Shown: positions 29,066-46,748, counted from the first letter of the stretch. The stretch: DNA of 64,000 nt from Anoplopoma fimbria (GCF_027596085.1 NC_072472.1:23719052-23783051), one strand, 5' to 3'. A program made the numbers and translations. Notes: a model not told the origin generated them from the sequence alone.

Positions 29066-31732
29066 GCCAATGACACAGGCTTTGGGAGCACTTTGGGAAG
29101 ACCTGCTCTACCCCCAGAGCCACAGATGACATTTAATCATCAGGTCTGAAGGGCTTTTGTCGTTCTGCATAATTAGCTTTGAAGACGTCAAACATAACCG
29201 AAACCATTAAACTTAAAAAGCACAATATGTGCACCATCATTTTAGACAATTCTTCAATAGGATTAGCACTATGGGGCTTCTGAACTGAAAGCCTGTGACT
29301 TGTCTTACAGAGTATAAAACGACTCAGATCAAGCACTCTTTTGTGGCTTGACCACAGTTTCAGAGATGCAACTAAGATGTGTAAAGATGTATGTGTTTTT
29401 CTTTCCACAGTGCATAGCATTAACACATTTGGAGACATGTCTCGGGGTGCTATATTCCCTCTCACTGGACCACTCTGAAGTAAGCTACTTCTTCAACTGT
29501 TGGCTGGCAATCAGCAGCCTGACACAGAAAACTGTTAATCAGAGAATAGAAATGGAGTAACAATTGGATGCAAAAACAATCATTAAAATCATTATCTTGT
29601 TGGATGATATTATCTGCTAGTAACTCAACTGTTCTTTACATGCTCCAAAAATAGCAATTATTATACAGTATTAACACCCAATTAATCCTAATAATGACTA
29701 TGTTGTTTTAAATATTTTTACATGAGTACATTTCATAATTTCGTCCGATTGATGCTTCTTATTGAATTTGTGGAATGTTAATTTGCTTAAATGAAAGCAA
29801 GAAACAGATAACCTGGGAAACCGTAAAGAAGTGTAGAGTTATTAGATTATTACATTTGTCATGGAAGCAAAAGAAAAATCAGAGTTATGAAAATCCTACA
29901 ATATGCATCAGAAAATCTAGTCAGATTACCTTTCATAATGGCAAATAAGGAGCAGTTTCCATTAAAAACCTCAATCAGGTTAAATATGTATCAATGCTTG
30001 CCTGAGGTTAAAACACAGGGAAACAGATGTTCAATAATTTATTAGCAGCAGCAGGAGTTTTCTTATCACTAATGGAACTAATAGAGCAAATCAGGGATAA
30101 ATTGAGATAGCCAAGCTTGGCTGGAGGTGTGAGTCTTTAAATTCCCACTTTCCTTCAGTTCCTCTCTATTTAGTGTTTGGAAATTATATTTTGATGATAT
30201 CATAGGTCAGAATCAGTAAGGTTATCCCCTGCTGTTAGGGCACAGTGCAAGTGCATATAACCTGAAAACAAGAGCGCAGCCTTAGCGTGCTACAGTTTAC
30301 GGGGCCGGTGGAAAGGGTGCACTGCAGTTGCAGCCAGCCAATCACAGTCATTCCTTATACAGAGCCAGTTTTGCTTTGACTTGCTCATAAGCAGACAGAG
30401 TGTCTGGTGGTCAGCTGGGAGAAAAGTTTGGAAAAGACCAAAGATTGTATGGTTGATAAATCAAGGAATCCAAATGTTATTTTCCAAAGTAATCTTAAAG
30501 GACTAATATAGTCCAAATAGCCTATATTGGTTTGTCTAACCTTTGAAGGAGCGAAGAGGGTGGGGTGGAGGGGTGCAGCGCAATATCATTATGTATTATG
30601 CTCCGTCTGCTCTGGGGCAATCAATGCTTCATTTCACAGGAGTCCTCTGGGCCAGAGGCAGCTGAGGAGGGGGAGGAAGAGAGACGGCTGAGTGGCAGAG
30701 AGATAGACAGCCCAAAAGATAGACAGCACGAGTCTCCGGTGCCGAGCTGAAGCCTGAGCCCTGTGGGAGAGTCGGGATGACGACGGCCCCGCAGACACCG
30801 AGGAGCTGTTGACAAGCAGGAGCCCCCACCAGCCTCCACCCCAGCCCTCCTGTTCCCAGTGCTGCGGTTACAGAACCATTTGTGCAGCACTGAGAACAGG
30901 GCCATCACAGAGAGGAGCGCTCCACTGTGACACTGTATTCTAATGTACAGGCCGCGGGAGACGTGATGAGCAACGGTGCATTTATGCCGACACTGTACTC
31001 TATATGTGCTCTACTGTGAATTTTTTACGGGCTGCAGAGCCAGCAGTAAATCACTTTCACTGCACGTGGAGCTGTGCCAGCTGCCTTATCTAATGTCAAG
31101 TGCCTCGAGGGCACGGAACCAAACACTTTCCACACAGCAGGGAACATGAAGTTAAAGGGACACAGATTAAGCACATGTTTTTCTAAAGGTGTCAAATATT
31201 TAACATAAAGCAAGTCTGCCATAAATATCAAGTGTGCAGGGAAGCCTACGGTTGAAATATTCATAAATAATTCTGACATACCGATGTGATTTATGTACAA
31301 ACATGAGTCAAAGAAAACAGCAGCAAACTAGACATCTCTAGTTTCCACTTGACAACATATTGTGAAGATGTGTACACAATAACAAAAATGATGTTGTACT
31401 TGGGGCTGCAGGCAGGTTTGTCTGTCTGGTGAGTCCAATGAGGCTGAAGCATAAAGACAGGCCTGGATTAATAGCTTTAAACAACACTGGAGCAGGAACG
31501 ACCCAGCAGATTGATCCATTTAACTGATGCTTTGTCCCGTGTTGAAAGTGGGAAAGACTGGCAGCCAACAAATCACCAGTGTGTCTGGGTGTGTTTTTTA
31601 GTGGTGGAGGAACATCAAATCAACCTATCTGTCCACTGACTGCCTGAAAACAGAGAACCTTCATAATGCAGAGAAGCATTTCTATTAAATAAAGTCACTC
31701 TCAGAATGACTCATTCAATTCTGTATTCAATT
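29066..31732. other. No gene recognised
   Basis: AT-rich to about 30230, then a moderately GC-rich segment at 30540-30960 with a few CpGs and no splice-framed ORF. Confidence 0.45.
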
Positions 31733-31976
31733 CCAATCAGAGGGTCGGTGGTTCGATACCCGGCTTCGGCAGTGTCCTTGGGCAAGACACTTAACCCCAA
31801 GTTGCTCCTGAAGGCCATCGGTGTGGACTGGATGATGAATGTTAGTTAGAGTCTGATGGTGGCACCTTGATGGTAGCCTGTCATCAGTGTGTGAATGGGT
31901 GAATGATATGTAACATACTACTGACTGTAAGTCGCTTTGGATAAAAGCGTCTGCTAAATGACTGTAATGTAATGTA
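31733..31976 (+). mobile_element. tRNA-derived SINE with L2-type 3' tail, 5' truncated
   Basis: A pol III B box GGTTCGATACC lies at 31750-31760; the A-box end is missing compared with the copy at 63642. The body includes CCTTGGGCAAGACACTTAAC. The 3' end has GCTTT-GGATA-AAAGC at 31934-31948, the stem-loop known from eel UnaL2 and partner SINEs, then ATGTA repeats. Open frames on the opposite strand are by-products. Confidence 0.85.
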
Positions 31977-35849
<3,873 letters not shown>

Positions 35850-35893
<44 letters not shown>

Positions 35894-35899
35894 TATATT
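35850..35899. repeat. (AT)n microsatellite
   Basis: About 20 AT units followed by a degenerate AT-rich end. Confidence 0.95.
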
Positions 35900-36649
35900 A
35901 AAAACTGAGTAAACACTTTGGCAGTAACCCAAAAATGTGTATGCATTATTCAACCTGGCATCATTCATACAGCATTTATGGATTGGTCCTTAGTAATGAC
36001 ATAAATAGCAACTATCCCATATGCAGACTAACAAAGTGATGAATGACCAAACCATTAGCTACCAGCATATTCACACTTACACACACCCAACATAAACACA
36101 CAGCATCACACAGCTCGAGGCACTTCTGCTCTCCCTTCACTACTCCACCAAACCTCGTCAGGAATTCCCAGGAAAAGCATTTGTCACAGGATTCTTACCT
36201 TTCAAATACAGTACTACTGTCATCTTGGCTTCTTCCTCTTAAGCCCAGGCTTTCATGTTTAATATTCCAGCCATGTAAACGGTAAAACTAGGTATAGCCT
36301 GTACCTTCATGCCCTATTATAGGACATGCATTTTATAGGCACTACCTGAAGCTGTTGTAGGACTTGACTAAATGACTACATAGGTGCGTTGAAGATCACA
36401 GACCAAATCAAGTACAATAACATACTGTGAGCCATTTCCAACTGGAAACCTAAAACATCCTAATAGGGCTCTATAGACCACTGATGGACATAATGTCTTT
36501 TTCACAAGAACAAGAAAATACTATTAAAGCATTTTCACTAACTTCAATAGAGTTATTGTACCATAAAATCTGAAGTTGCCTTGAGCAGGATAAATAACAT
36601 CCAGTTTGAAAACAACGCACATAAACACATTGGGAATGATGGCTGGTGC

Positions 36650-36726
36650 AGATGAAGGGGTTCTTGGGATTATCTCACAGGACTGTGGGGGTATGTGTGC
36701 CAAAAAAAGGCTGGGAACCCCTCATT
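36650..36726 (-). mobile_element. hAT-like terminal fragment
   Basis: Reverse complement reads GAGGGGTTCCCAGCCTTTTTTT then GGCACACATACCCCC, the usual end of a common fish hAT-like repeat. Only this end is seen. Confidence 0.4.
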
Positions 36727-37457
36727 TAGTAAATGTGAAAGGTAAACCTAAAAGGGAATATTAAACAGGTTCTAGTTGGACTGCATGCCTCGACTCCCAC
36801 TGGGTCAAATATCCACTGCCACTTCCAAAAGCCAAATGTTCCCATCTGCTTCAAAAGTGATCAAACATAAAGCGGATGGCCAAAACCATTTTCACAGAGG
36901 ATGCTGAGAGAGATCATAACATGGCTAACTGAAGAGCTGCATCTAATGGACCTGAGTGACTCTCGTCTAGAGCCGTTTCAGTCCACATAAAAGCTCCTAC
37001 TGAGCACCTAGAGCAGTTAGTTCCACAGGCGGAGGCAGGTTGATGACATCATACGGAGACTTTAATTACTACTTCAATATCCTTTGACCTAGAAGAGATG
37101 GAGCTGCATCCTGTGCTACATGGCCAAGGTGCTGTGATCAAAGAAAATTGTTCTGTATTAGCTGCTGTGATATGTGCCAATTTTCTAAATATTGCAAGAA
37201 GCATGCCACTGTGGATTAAGGTCTGGCATTCAGGCTAGTGTAAACAATTATTTTAAAAAAAGAACTGAGGCTGTGCAGTTTTTTTAGCAAAGCTTATCTG
37301 AGTGCAGGAATGGAAGCAGATGGAAAGGGAAACAGGGGTAGGTTGGCTCGGTTTGAAAGCAGGATCAGAGAAGAGACGGGGGATCAAAGGTTCAAAGCTG
37401 CAGGTAGACATCTCAACAGGGCTGTGTCCATAAGTCCACAGGCCGCGTGGTGCAAAG

Positions 37458-37460
<3 letters not shown>

Positions 37461-37497
<37 letters not shown>
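37461..37497. repeat. (CA)n microsatellite, 37 bp
   Basis: Perfect CA array. Confidence 0.97.
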
Positions 37498-37499
<2 letters not shown>

Positions 37500-40400
37500 A
37501 CGCATTCCTAACTGCATCATCATTAGTATGCGCTGTTCTGTTCAGTTAAGCATAAAAAAGGGTCTTTTGTAGAAGAATATAAAAAATCTGTCCAAATGCA
37601 TCACCATGGGGGCCATTACACACAAAAGAGAGAGAGTGACTCCGGCCATAGCTCTACTTCAGAGATGGCATTTAACAATCGGCATCCGTAAACATTTATC
37701 TTTTTCCCCCACTCACATCTGTCTTTTGGACCTGCCAGCATGAAAACAAGGATGAAATGGAAAAGAAAATGGCCTGGGCTCAGCGAGTGGGTGGCACGCG
37801 GACCGGGGAAATGCATTTTTCTTAACTAAGGCAAGTTGATTATCGTAGGACGAGGATGTGATTTGCCTCTGTGCTAATACTTGGATAAAGATACAAAATG
37901 ATGTCGTTTCAGAGCTGTGTGGTACAATAACAAGTGTCAGACAGATTTAAGTCTCAAAGGGGTGGAAACCATTAATCCAATGTTCTTCAGCCACTCGGGG
38001 TGTGCCATTAGCTAAAGATTAGCCGTTAATGTAGACATAAGCTTGTGTGTTCATCGGTATTGTCATAAATCTCTGCTAAAAAGCACTCAGTCAGTTAAAC
38101 CACTGTCTGTAAACAAATATATTGCTGCTTTCTGACCGCAGAGAAATAGTCTATTGCAGGACTATACACACATTTCAACTTTTTTTTCTCCAAGCTGTCA
38201 ATGCAGTTACAAGAACCTTGAGGCAAAACACAAACTGAACAGAAACTGTGCTTTAAGATGGACAAGGAACCATATTTTCATGTAGTATTTGAATAATTTA
38301 AAACAAAACAAGCATCCATCAGGACATAAACTGGTTCTGAAACGATTCAATTCAAATTCAGCATTGTAAAAACACATGTTCTGAATTCACAGCACATCCC
38401 ACAGCAAAGAAGTCAACACAGCTCACTGTAGCTACAAAGTATGGCTGAAGTAACTACGAATTTCATCGTTAAATATGGTTTGCACAGTTTGGGGGAGAGA
38501 CTGATCATCCCTCCACCTTGCTCCAACATCCTACTGTCTCATTCTTTTTGCCTGTCTGTCAACTCCAAACATTGATGCTGCCGCTGCCAAGCTATTTGTT
38601 TTACCCGAGTTCATATGAACGCACCGCTATCCGTTTCTCCTGTTAACGAGCCAGTTGAGGGTGTCGAAGTTGGGCAGCTGACTCGAGTGCCTGCGAGCTG
38701 ACATCAATCAAAACCTGTGCACTTTGCATTTAATATGCGAGTAGTGCCAAGATGTGATGTAGCTGGGTTACAGTTAAACAGGAAAAAATAAAGAACAGCT
38801 CTCAGATCCATATTAAATGACTGCTTCTTTTTTCTTTACTCACTTTGCATCGTCAGATGTTCATTTCCTGCTATAGGTGCCTAAATGTTTCTGTAAACGC
38901 CTCAGACTTGGGTGATGCAGATTTTAAAAGGTGTCATGGGTGGATTTACACCTGGATTTCATGGCTGGTCACTCTATGCAGTTTCAGTCCAATCACCCTG
39001 GACACATGTTAGTGACAGATGGAAAGGCTGTCACAGTACCAAGTCAGGCAGGGAAATGACAAATCTGCTGGGAAAGATAACAACTGTGTTGTAAAGCATG
39101 TAGGACTGCCATGCAATTCAGACTAAGTACGTTTTACAAATGAATCTGCATCTGTGGCAAAAATGTCTGCAAGCAGCAACCGCGAAGGAGCGCCACAATA
39201 GACAGGCTGCTTGAGTGGTCGATTACACAGCCGAGATACTGAATGTTCACTGGTAGGAGATCAATGAGGCTTTAAAAAGGGCCCTGGCTCAGTTTGTAAC
39301 CCAATGACAGACCCCACTCTCTAAAATGAACGCACACAGACAGAGCAATGAGCACTTCATTTGATGAGTAATTGTTAGTTTATACATGTGAGAGTTGTTA
39401 TAATCCGTGTAGATATTCCAAGCAAAGAGATCATCTAATCTGGAGTAGTTGTTTTTTTTAACATCCAGAAATGACATCTTATTTCATTAATGTGTCAGTC
39501 ATTGGGCTGTCAGAAATGATTAATGCTTACTATTCATCTCTCTCCGACACCTCCAAAATGCATCCAAATTAATTTCTGCTATTACTGCCAAGAGACTGGA
39601 ATAAATACATGTGTGGAAGGTGGAAAATTAATTAAAAGCCTGCAACGGTGGTATTATTCACTACAGAACTATCTTTCAAGGCAGAGTGGCACATGGAGAG
39701 CCGTCATGTAAAAAAAAAAAAGCTCTCTCTGAAGGTGTCCTTGTTCATCAAGCGGCATTCCCTCAGGAACAAAGCTGTAAGAAAACCTGGTTTGATACTT
39801 ATGTGTCTTAATTGCTTGAAATGTCACTTTTTTCCTAGTCTTTTTGAAACGACCTGTCAATACATTTGATTTCACATTAGCCTCCTCCTTACAATGAAGT
39901 ACCAATCAATGTGTTCTTCTCTGCTTGCACTTACAAGTCCTCCTCCAGGAAGACTTCTGAGGGCTGTGCCAAAGAAAATCAATTGTTTTTGAAATGCTGG
40001 CAAGCCGACAGCATCATCCCACGAACAGTATACAAGAGGAGAAAAATGCCAGACTGTTAAACTGCAATTCATCATCTTCATTTGGCCGTATATGAGAGGA
40101 ATATCCTTTGTTGACATAACTTCTGCAGTTGATCCTCTTAGATAAGAAGGCCTGTCCTTTAACTCCTGCTCCACTTGCTTTAAATGTCAATAGCCATTAA
40201 TTAGCCAGCCGTTATTTGTTCGTTGAAGGTCTGACACCTCATCAATGAACCTATTATCATTTTGTTGAACTTCTCACTCCGTTTCCACCTCCACCCTCCA
40301 CCCACACGCACCAATGACTCAACTTAATCCATGAACTATGAGGCTCCACTGTGCCCCCGGCTTGAATGTATTACATCTCCATGGCCAGTGTGGGTGTGAC

Positions 40401-40905
40401 AGATGGGTGTGAAGCTGGGGCCTAAAATTAAATAACTGGTGGACACAGCAGAAATCATAAATAGAAATTGGCAATTAATTGGAAGCAACAAGATCCTGGT
40501 GGTGCATCAGGGGTACTGAAATGAAATGTAAACGGCAGGAAAAGGAGCACGCAGAGCATTTCCACAGCTCTTATGAAAACATTTCTCCTCCAGCAGACAC
40601 ATGGTTTATACATAGCCCTGTTATGGACATTTTGTCAGTGTGATGTAAAGCCTGCAGTCAAAAGCATTAAAGCTCTTTGTGATCGATTGACTATCTCCTT
40701 GCTCTCTGGTGGTCAGCAGCTAGAAGTCTGCTGTTTGGTGCAGTTAGGCATGACGTGTCAAATCCAGTGCTTACTTGCAACAATATGTCTTTCAAAAGCC
40801 AAAAACTGGTTAAGCACATATGTTTTTGCCTTTTTTCACTAGCTAGGCTGCAAAAGGATTTTTTTTTTCTGGAAAAAAAAAGGATTCTTTTGGTCTGGGA
40901 TTTTG

Positions 40906-40907
<2 letters not shown>

Positions 40908-41000
<93 letters not shown>
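40908..41000. repeat. (TG)n microsatellite, 93 bp
   Basis: Perfect TG array. Confidence 0.98.
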
Positions 41001-41001
<1 letters not shown>

Positions 41002-44000
41002 TCTTGCTTAAGAAAGTTAAGAACAACAATAGAACAGATAAACTCTTAATGACTATTTCAGAATATGGCTAAATACACTGCTGCTGATAATCCAAACATT
41101 CCCCTGAAGCTATGACTTTAACTGTATTTTGGCAATACGGAAACCAATATCCTCAGGAATTATACTCTGGGGCAGCAGAACTAATATAATCTGGCTGTTT
41201 GTTGTGAGAAATCTTGATAAAAAATCTTGAGCTGGACTAAAGTGTTGGACATACGAAGAGACGAACAACTCAACTAACTATACAACTATATTAATAACTT
41301 AGCTAACAACTGAGTGAACATCCTTAAAGCTGCCAATCACATAATAACATTTAATGAAAACCCAGCAAACACACAGCTCCACAAAAACTTGAACTCCATG
41401 ACAAATTTCAGCCTCCTAGAGCAAAAAATATATATGTATTTGTTTTCTTTCATTTTTGCACACTTCAAAAATGTCTAATACATTTTAATGATTAATGTAG
41501 TGACATTTTCTTTATTATTCTTAGTAATAAAAAGAACCTGCCTACATTGCAGGCCCCAAACTGCTTGTGTCAGCTATGCACGTCCATCCCAATACTAGCA
41601 TGCTCTCCCAGTCTCACCCATATGTGGTGTTATGAGGTTATGTGCCCAGTGCCATATTGTTCACTGTTGGTGCATTAGGTGAATCAGTTGTCTTCTGTTT
41701 TTTATGGTGTGTAACAGATTAAGTTAGAGGGGTAAATTGTTTAGAGGAACAACAAAAGCTGCAGGAGCTCTGTGGGGCTTTGTGAATTAAGACGTCTTTC
41801 CAGACCTTTAAATGCAAAATCAGTAGTAGTAGAACAGACACTGCAATTGTACTAATTTACACAGTGCTGCTTTTGTGCTGTTCATCGTATTATCACGGGC
41901 AGTCAATCATGTAATAGACTGCTGTTAACCTGCTGAGCAAGACGGTGAGGTGTTGTTATTCTAGTTAAAAAAAAAAAAAAAACGAGATTCAGTCTAGCCC
42001 TCTAGGCACAGAGTTGAACAGCAGTGAAGGTTGAAAAAAAAACAGCCTTATTTTTTCACTGCTTAACAGCTATTATGTGGCGTTGCTCTGTGCTCTTTCA
42101 ATTACATTTCATATTAGTATGAGTAGCCTTATTGAGTTCAAGGGACACTCAGGCATGAAGCTTTTCTTAGTCACTTAATCACACAATCACTAAATTGCAC
42201 AGTGTGTCATTTAGAAGTAGATCCTGTACCTTGTATATGTAGAAACAAATAATTGGTCCTCATGCAAAAACATTTAGTTATTCTTATCTTAACTTTCTTC
42301 TTACTAGTGTGCCACGTCAGATTCAGCCAACACTCCAGATAACTGTGTAAATGACCAGCGTGATGAATTCCACCTTTAATGATGCTTTAATGAGATATGT
42401 AAATTAGCATAACTAATTACCAAATAACACCATATAAGCTATTTTTCCTGCCCCATATGTCCTATATTGAAGTCCTACTTTCGGACCACTCTGGACCAAT
42501 CGGATACTGTTGAAAATTTTGGAAAATTGGTGAATGCGGCAAGTTCTCCTAAGTCATTCATACAAGTCACTTAAGAACAGTTCTGTTCGAACGAGTGTTA
42601 TAAAAAACTGTGCTATATGTAAAGACTGCATATGATGCTGATTAGAAAAAGAAGCAAACAAGGAACACCAATGAGCAGTGGTAAGCTTTCTCTTGGTCAT
42701 GTTTTATTCCTACAACAACTTCCTATAAGCTATTCTTATAGTCCAACCTGAGTGAGTTCACTCTTTTCTGCAACACCAACAAACAGCTCAGTAATCAAGA
42801 CAACAATATGTTGTAGAACATCTCCCAAAAGCAAATGGAGTATCTAAAGAGCCTCATCATGGACGCTTCAGCACTGAGACTGCAAAAGAGAAATGCTAAG
42901 ATATCAGCATTCACATGAAAAGCAGGCCTGGGAGCAGTGTTGCTTCAGCACTGTGGTGACAGATGGAGAGCACTAGCATATACCTCCAGGGGTCTGACCT
43001 CATCAGAATTTAACTTTACCCAGACAGAAAAAGAGCCACCGGTGCTGCGATATGCCTTCTGCATAGTTTCATGTATACACTAGGTAGAGTCTTTTACCAG
43101 TGTGTGGTAAAATCTCAGAAGTAAACACAGCTCTCTATTGCAAAGGAAGGGTTGTAGAAGGAAAGTATAATCGTCATGAAAATTACACTGGAAATACTCA
43201 AACAGAAATCCAATTATTTGTGCTATGGAGGTGGTGAAATGCTAAAAATGCTCCGACAAGATTAATTGAATAATTGAAGATTAAAGAGAAGGAAAATATC
43301 TCTCCAACAAACCTGAAAAACCAGACAGGTTGGGTCTATCTGATACAATCTGTTTAAAATCCTCTTCACTAAATGGTCCTGTCATTACAGGGTGACACAC
43401 AATAAACCAGCTTTTCAAAGATTTCTTTTGGAAGCATGAACCTTTATTAAACCTGGCAAATGGTATTTATTTGTGTCTGTATAAGAAACTTCCTGATTAA
43501 CCCTTAGTTCTGATTTTAACACAGTCATTTACATGAGAGAGCTGCCAAGTTAAATATGTCTTGTATCTTTGGTCTGTGAAGAGCTATAATAAATGAAAGT
43601 AATTCAGAGGCAGTTCACTGGGCCGGGGATCACATTCTGATCGTTTCCTTACACTGTTGCATCTTTCTCTCAAACCAGAAGAAAAGCCAGAGTATTCAAA
43701 CTTCGTAGACAATGGATGAATTTGGCTCTCTTTTCAGTTAAAACTATATGTCATTCAGTTATTCAATCGTCATAAAATGTCTCTGAAAAAGATACTCGTT
43801 CATTTCTCAAGTTAAAAATGTCAAACAATCTCATTCCAGCTTCTCTAAAGTGAGGATTATTATTGTAAAGTATGTATCTTTGAGTTTTTGGGCTTCTCAT
43901 TGGACAAAACAAGACATCTGAAGACGTTGCTTTGGACTTTGGGAACTGGGATTATTTTCTGACATTTTATAGACCAAACAATCAGTTAATCTGATGATCT

Positions 44001-46418
44001 AATCGCCAGACTAATGAAGCAGAGAGCACAGTTTGGTCCTTGGAACCACATTATACTGGGCAAAAATTCTGAAGCAGGCTCAAGGCAGCAGGGGTGCTGA
44101 GCTACAACAGCTTATCAACATGGTAGTAGGAGCTTTGTGGACATGGTCATAGTCCAGATCCTCCAGAAAGATGAATCATCAGCTTCTGTTATTAATTCCA
44201 GGCATTGCATTTGGAACAGAGGGCAACACACCGCTATATTTAAAGTGATAGAATCTTGCCGTCTCCCTTCACTTCCCTGTGAGATGATACTGTAATAATA
44301 AGTTCAGTCCATCCTAAGAAAAAACATCCTGTGTGTACACGTTTGCACCCCCTCACCAGCACAAGTATCATTTATTTTTTCTCATGCTCTCACTTATACT
44401 GAATTTCTATTACTCAGTGAACTACCCTGCGACAAGATTGTATTGTAAGAAGTGCCTTCTAAATCATTGTGATTTGATATTAATGTAATTTGATACTGCA
44501 ATATATTTTTGATTTATTAGTCTGTTTGATTCAGTTGACTACAGTAAAAGGCTAAAACAATGTTGTGTAGGGCAATACAAAAAAATGTATATATTTTCTA
44601 CGATGTACATCAAACTGTAAATCAGTTACAATGAGACCTCCTAAAGGAACGGTTTAATTTCCCCTTCCATTTTAATTGATTAAATATGTTTAAATTGATA
44701 GAACATCAAACTGACAGGAAGCAGGGGTTACTTTTATATTTTGTAATATAAGATTAATATAAAAACAGATGACACAACACTGCTTGTATGGGCAGTTTGA
44801 TTTAAAGTGTCAAGATTGTGTTTAAGAAAGTGAAATAGTTAAATTTTAGTAGAAAGACAAAAACAGAGTTGTTTGCAAGAAAATAAAATCAAAAATAAAT
44901 TCAATGCATCTTTATCTTACAACAAGCTACTCACTTTGAACTTTCCCAACTTGATTTCTGAGTTGTCATCCAACTAGACACCCACACTCAGTGCTTTTAG
45001 CAGACTGAAAACATCAATGGAAAGAACGAAGAGAAAGGACGTGCAGGCACAAGACTGTTGGGTAGAGTAATTCTGAATAACACGACACTCTTGAGCTGGA
45101 AAGTGTTGATCTGACTAACAAAGGGGTGTAGTGAGGTCAAGTGCTACTGTACTTATCCTTGAGATGGGTCACACCAGCGAACATGAGATTAATATCACAC
45201 TGCATATATTAGACAATGCTAGCCGGGCTGTGTTATCCCAGGACACCCCTGAGTCTGACCTTGTGAAAATACAAACTATTTTCACGTCCTGCTGACACAA
45301 GATCAGGGTAAACAAGAAAGCTTGTAGAATCTATGTCATGGTGGCCCAACACCTTACTAATGCCTCTTCTACACTTGGTTCGGTTGGACTCTATTCACTT
45401 TAGGTACAGAGTACTCTCTATTTAATTTCCAATGAAAAGTTTGGGTGGGCTTCTCAGCTGATGACCATAGCTCTACCGCCTAAAACTGCTGTGACATCAC
45501 CTTCAACACAACACTGTCATCCTTTTCTTTTATCAGCAAACCACAGAGGAATGTCTGTACAGGATAGGCTGGTGTACATAGAGTACACCGTAGTTCTGTA
45601 AGCTGCCTTTCTTTAAAATCTTGGTATAGTCAGTGAAAACAGCTTGGCTATTAAAAATGGGTGCATTTTTGGAGGAAGTGCTGTGTTGGGGCTTGTGATC
45701 ATTGGTCTGCAGAGTTCTAACTTCACTTTCTTATATCAGCTCAGCTCACAAGGAACGTTGGCTGATGTGGTAAGAAAAAGTACCAGGTACTATCAACCAC
45801 CTTTGCTCGGTGAAAACTAAAAAAAGAGTGAATCAAGTTGAGCTATATAATGCAGTGGAAATGCGGCAGGATACACTGTTCCCTTTGCTTGTCACCTGTC
45901 TGTTAGTTACCATTATAGAAAAATATGGCAGCTGTGCCTTATAAAATGATTGCTTGTGTAAGTCATAATTCAGACCTTTATCGTTGGAAGGCAGCCTTTG
46001 CCCAGTTTGTAGTTCCAGGAAAATGGCTAGCCAGTGCACAATAAATTACTCCCACTCTGAATAAACTGTTGTAACACAGATCAAATTGCTTTTTCACTCT
46101 GAAGCATACAAAAGGCACAACAGCCACTACACCCATAGCTGAATATCCCTCATCTGGTGTAGGGCTTTGCTGGAAAACTCTTGTTGCAAACAAATCCAGA
46201 GCAGGGCACACAACAACAGCCTCTCAGTGACACAGATAGTAATCTCTGGCTGCAGCGCTACATTTAAAGCTACATCTGTTCAACTCCAGCTCACACGACA
46301 GCCAAATATGCAGGCAGGAGCCAAAACGCTAGGCAGGCCCAGTCAGAGAGGCACACAATAATAAACATCTTCACACAGCGTTAATAGATTTTCAACTGGA
46401 TTGTCATGCAAAAGTTCA
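41001..46418. other. No gene recognised
   Basis: Contains the MITE-like copy at 43725-44013 and an A16 run at 41967-41982. I see no exon in the 5.4 kb just inside intron 1. Confidence 0.45.
43725..44013. mobile_element. MITE-like element, same family as 23679-23958
   Basis: AGTTATTCAATCGTCATAAA, GGACAAAACAAGACATCTGA and ATTTTCTGACATTTTATAGA occur in the order expected for the CGATTA-end repeat. Ends are worn (AATCAGTTAATCTGATGA near 43978). Confidence 0.55.
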
Positions 46419-46435
46419 ACACACACACACACACA
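46419..46435. repeat. Short (CA)n tract at start of auts2 intron 1
   Basis: About eight CA units, 38 bases inside the intron from the donor site. Confidence 0.9.
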
Positions 46436-46472
46436 AAAGGTTGGAGAGGGTTGAAGGGGCTTCTCCTGGTTT

Positions 46473-46478
46473 ACTCAC
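46473..46478 (-). other. auts2: 5' splice donor of auts2 exon 1
   Basis: CTGGAG|GTGAGT matches the vertebrate donor consensus at +1 to +6 except for T at +6 being the usual base too. It falls directly after the conserved EALE residues. The frame beyond it soon runs into a CA microsatellite and a stop, as expected for intron sequence. Confidence 0.85.
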
Positions 46479-46748
46479 CTCCAGAGCCTCCAGGGTCACG
46501 AATCCTGTGATGGAGAAGCCGTCGATGATGTCCTCTTCAGCAGAAGTAGACTCCTTTCGCTTTCTTCGCGGGGGTCGATGGCGGGAAGAGGAGGGCTCCC
46601 TGTCGCCGTCCCGCTCTGAGTCGGAGGAGACGCGAAAGATGGGGCCCTTGACATGGTTGTTCCTTATCCCATTTGATCTCCTGTCTCGATCCCTCACTGA
46701 CCTTGACTTCCTCTTCTTGCGGAGGCCAGTAGATCGAGGGCCATCCAT
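46479..46748 (-). CDS. auts2: auts2 first coding exon (N-terminal 90 codons)
   Basis: This exon encodes the N-terminus of an AUTS2-family nuclear protein. In vertebrates AUTS2 joins noncanonical PRC1 complexes (PCGF3/5 type) and, with CK2 and P300, promotes transcription in neurons; a cytoplasmic role in Rac signalling is also reported. The sequence shows the start MDGP, a basic cluster RKKRKSRS at residues 10-17, an RD/RS-rich stretch to about 25, an acidic serine patch SSDSERDGD at 41-49, a second basic cluster RPPRRKRK at 58-65, then [13 protein letters not shown] at 66-78 and GFVTLEALE at 82-90. The last block is the AUTS2/FBRSL1 family signature. The exon ends in phase 0 at GAG|GTGAGT. 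I chose the start at 46748 because GGCATGG has G at -3 and +4 and the product begins as known AUTS2 does; two in-frame ATGs (46766, 46757) have weaker context. FBRSL1 is the alternative, but the MDGP start and SAEED wording fit AUTS2 better. The rest of the gene lies beyond the left edge. Confidence 0.85.

Larger units (their letters stand above)
35900..40907. other. Mostly unique intron DNA, candidate enhancer region
   Basis: Apart from the fragment at 36650-36726 and CA array at 37461-37497 no repeat is seen. 39480-40560 contains repeated ATTAAT/TAATTA cores in repeat-free sequence (see findings). Confidence 0.35.
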
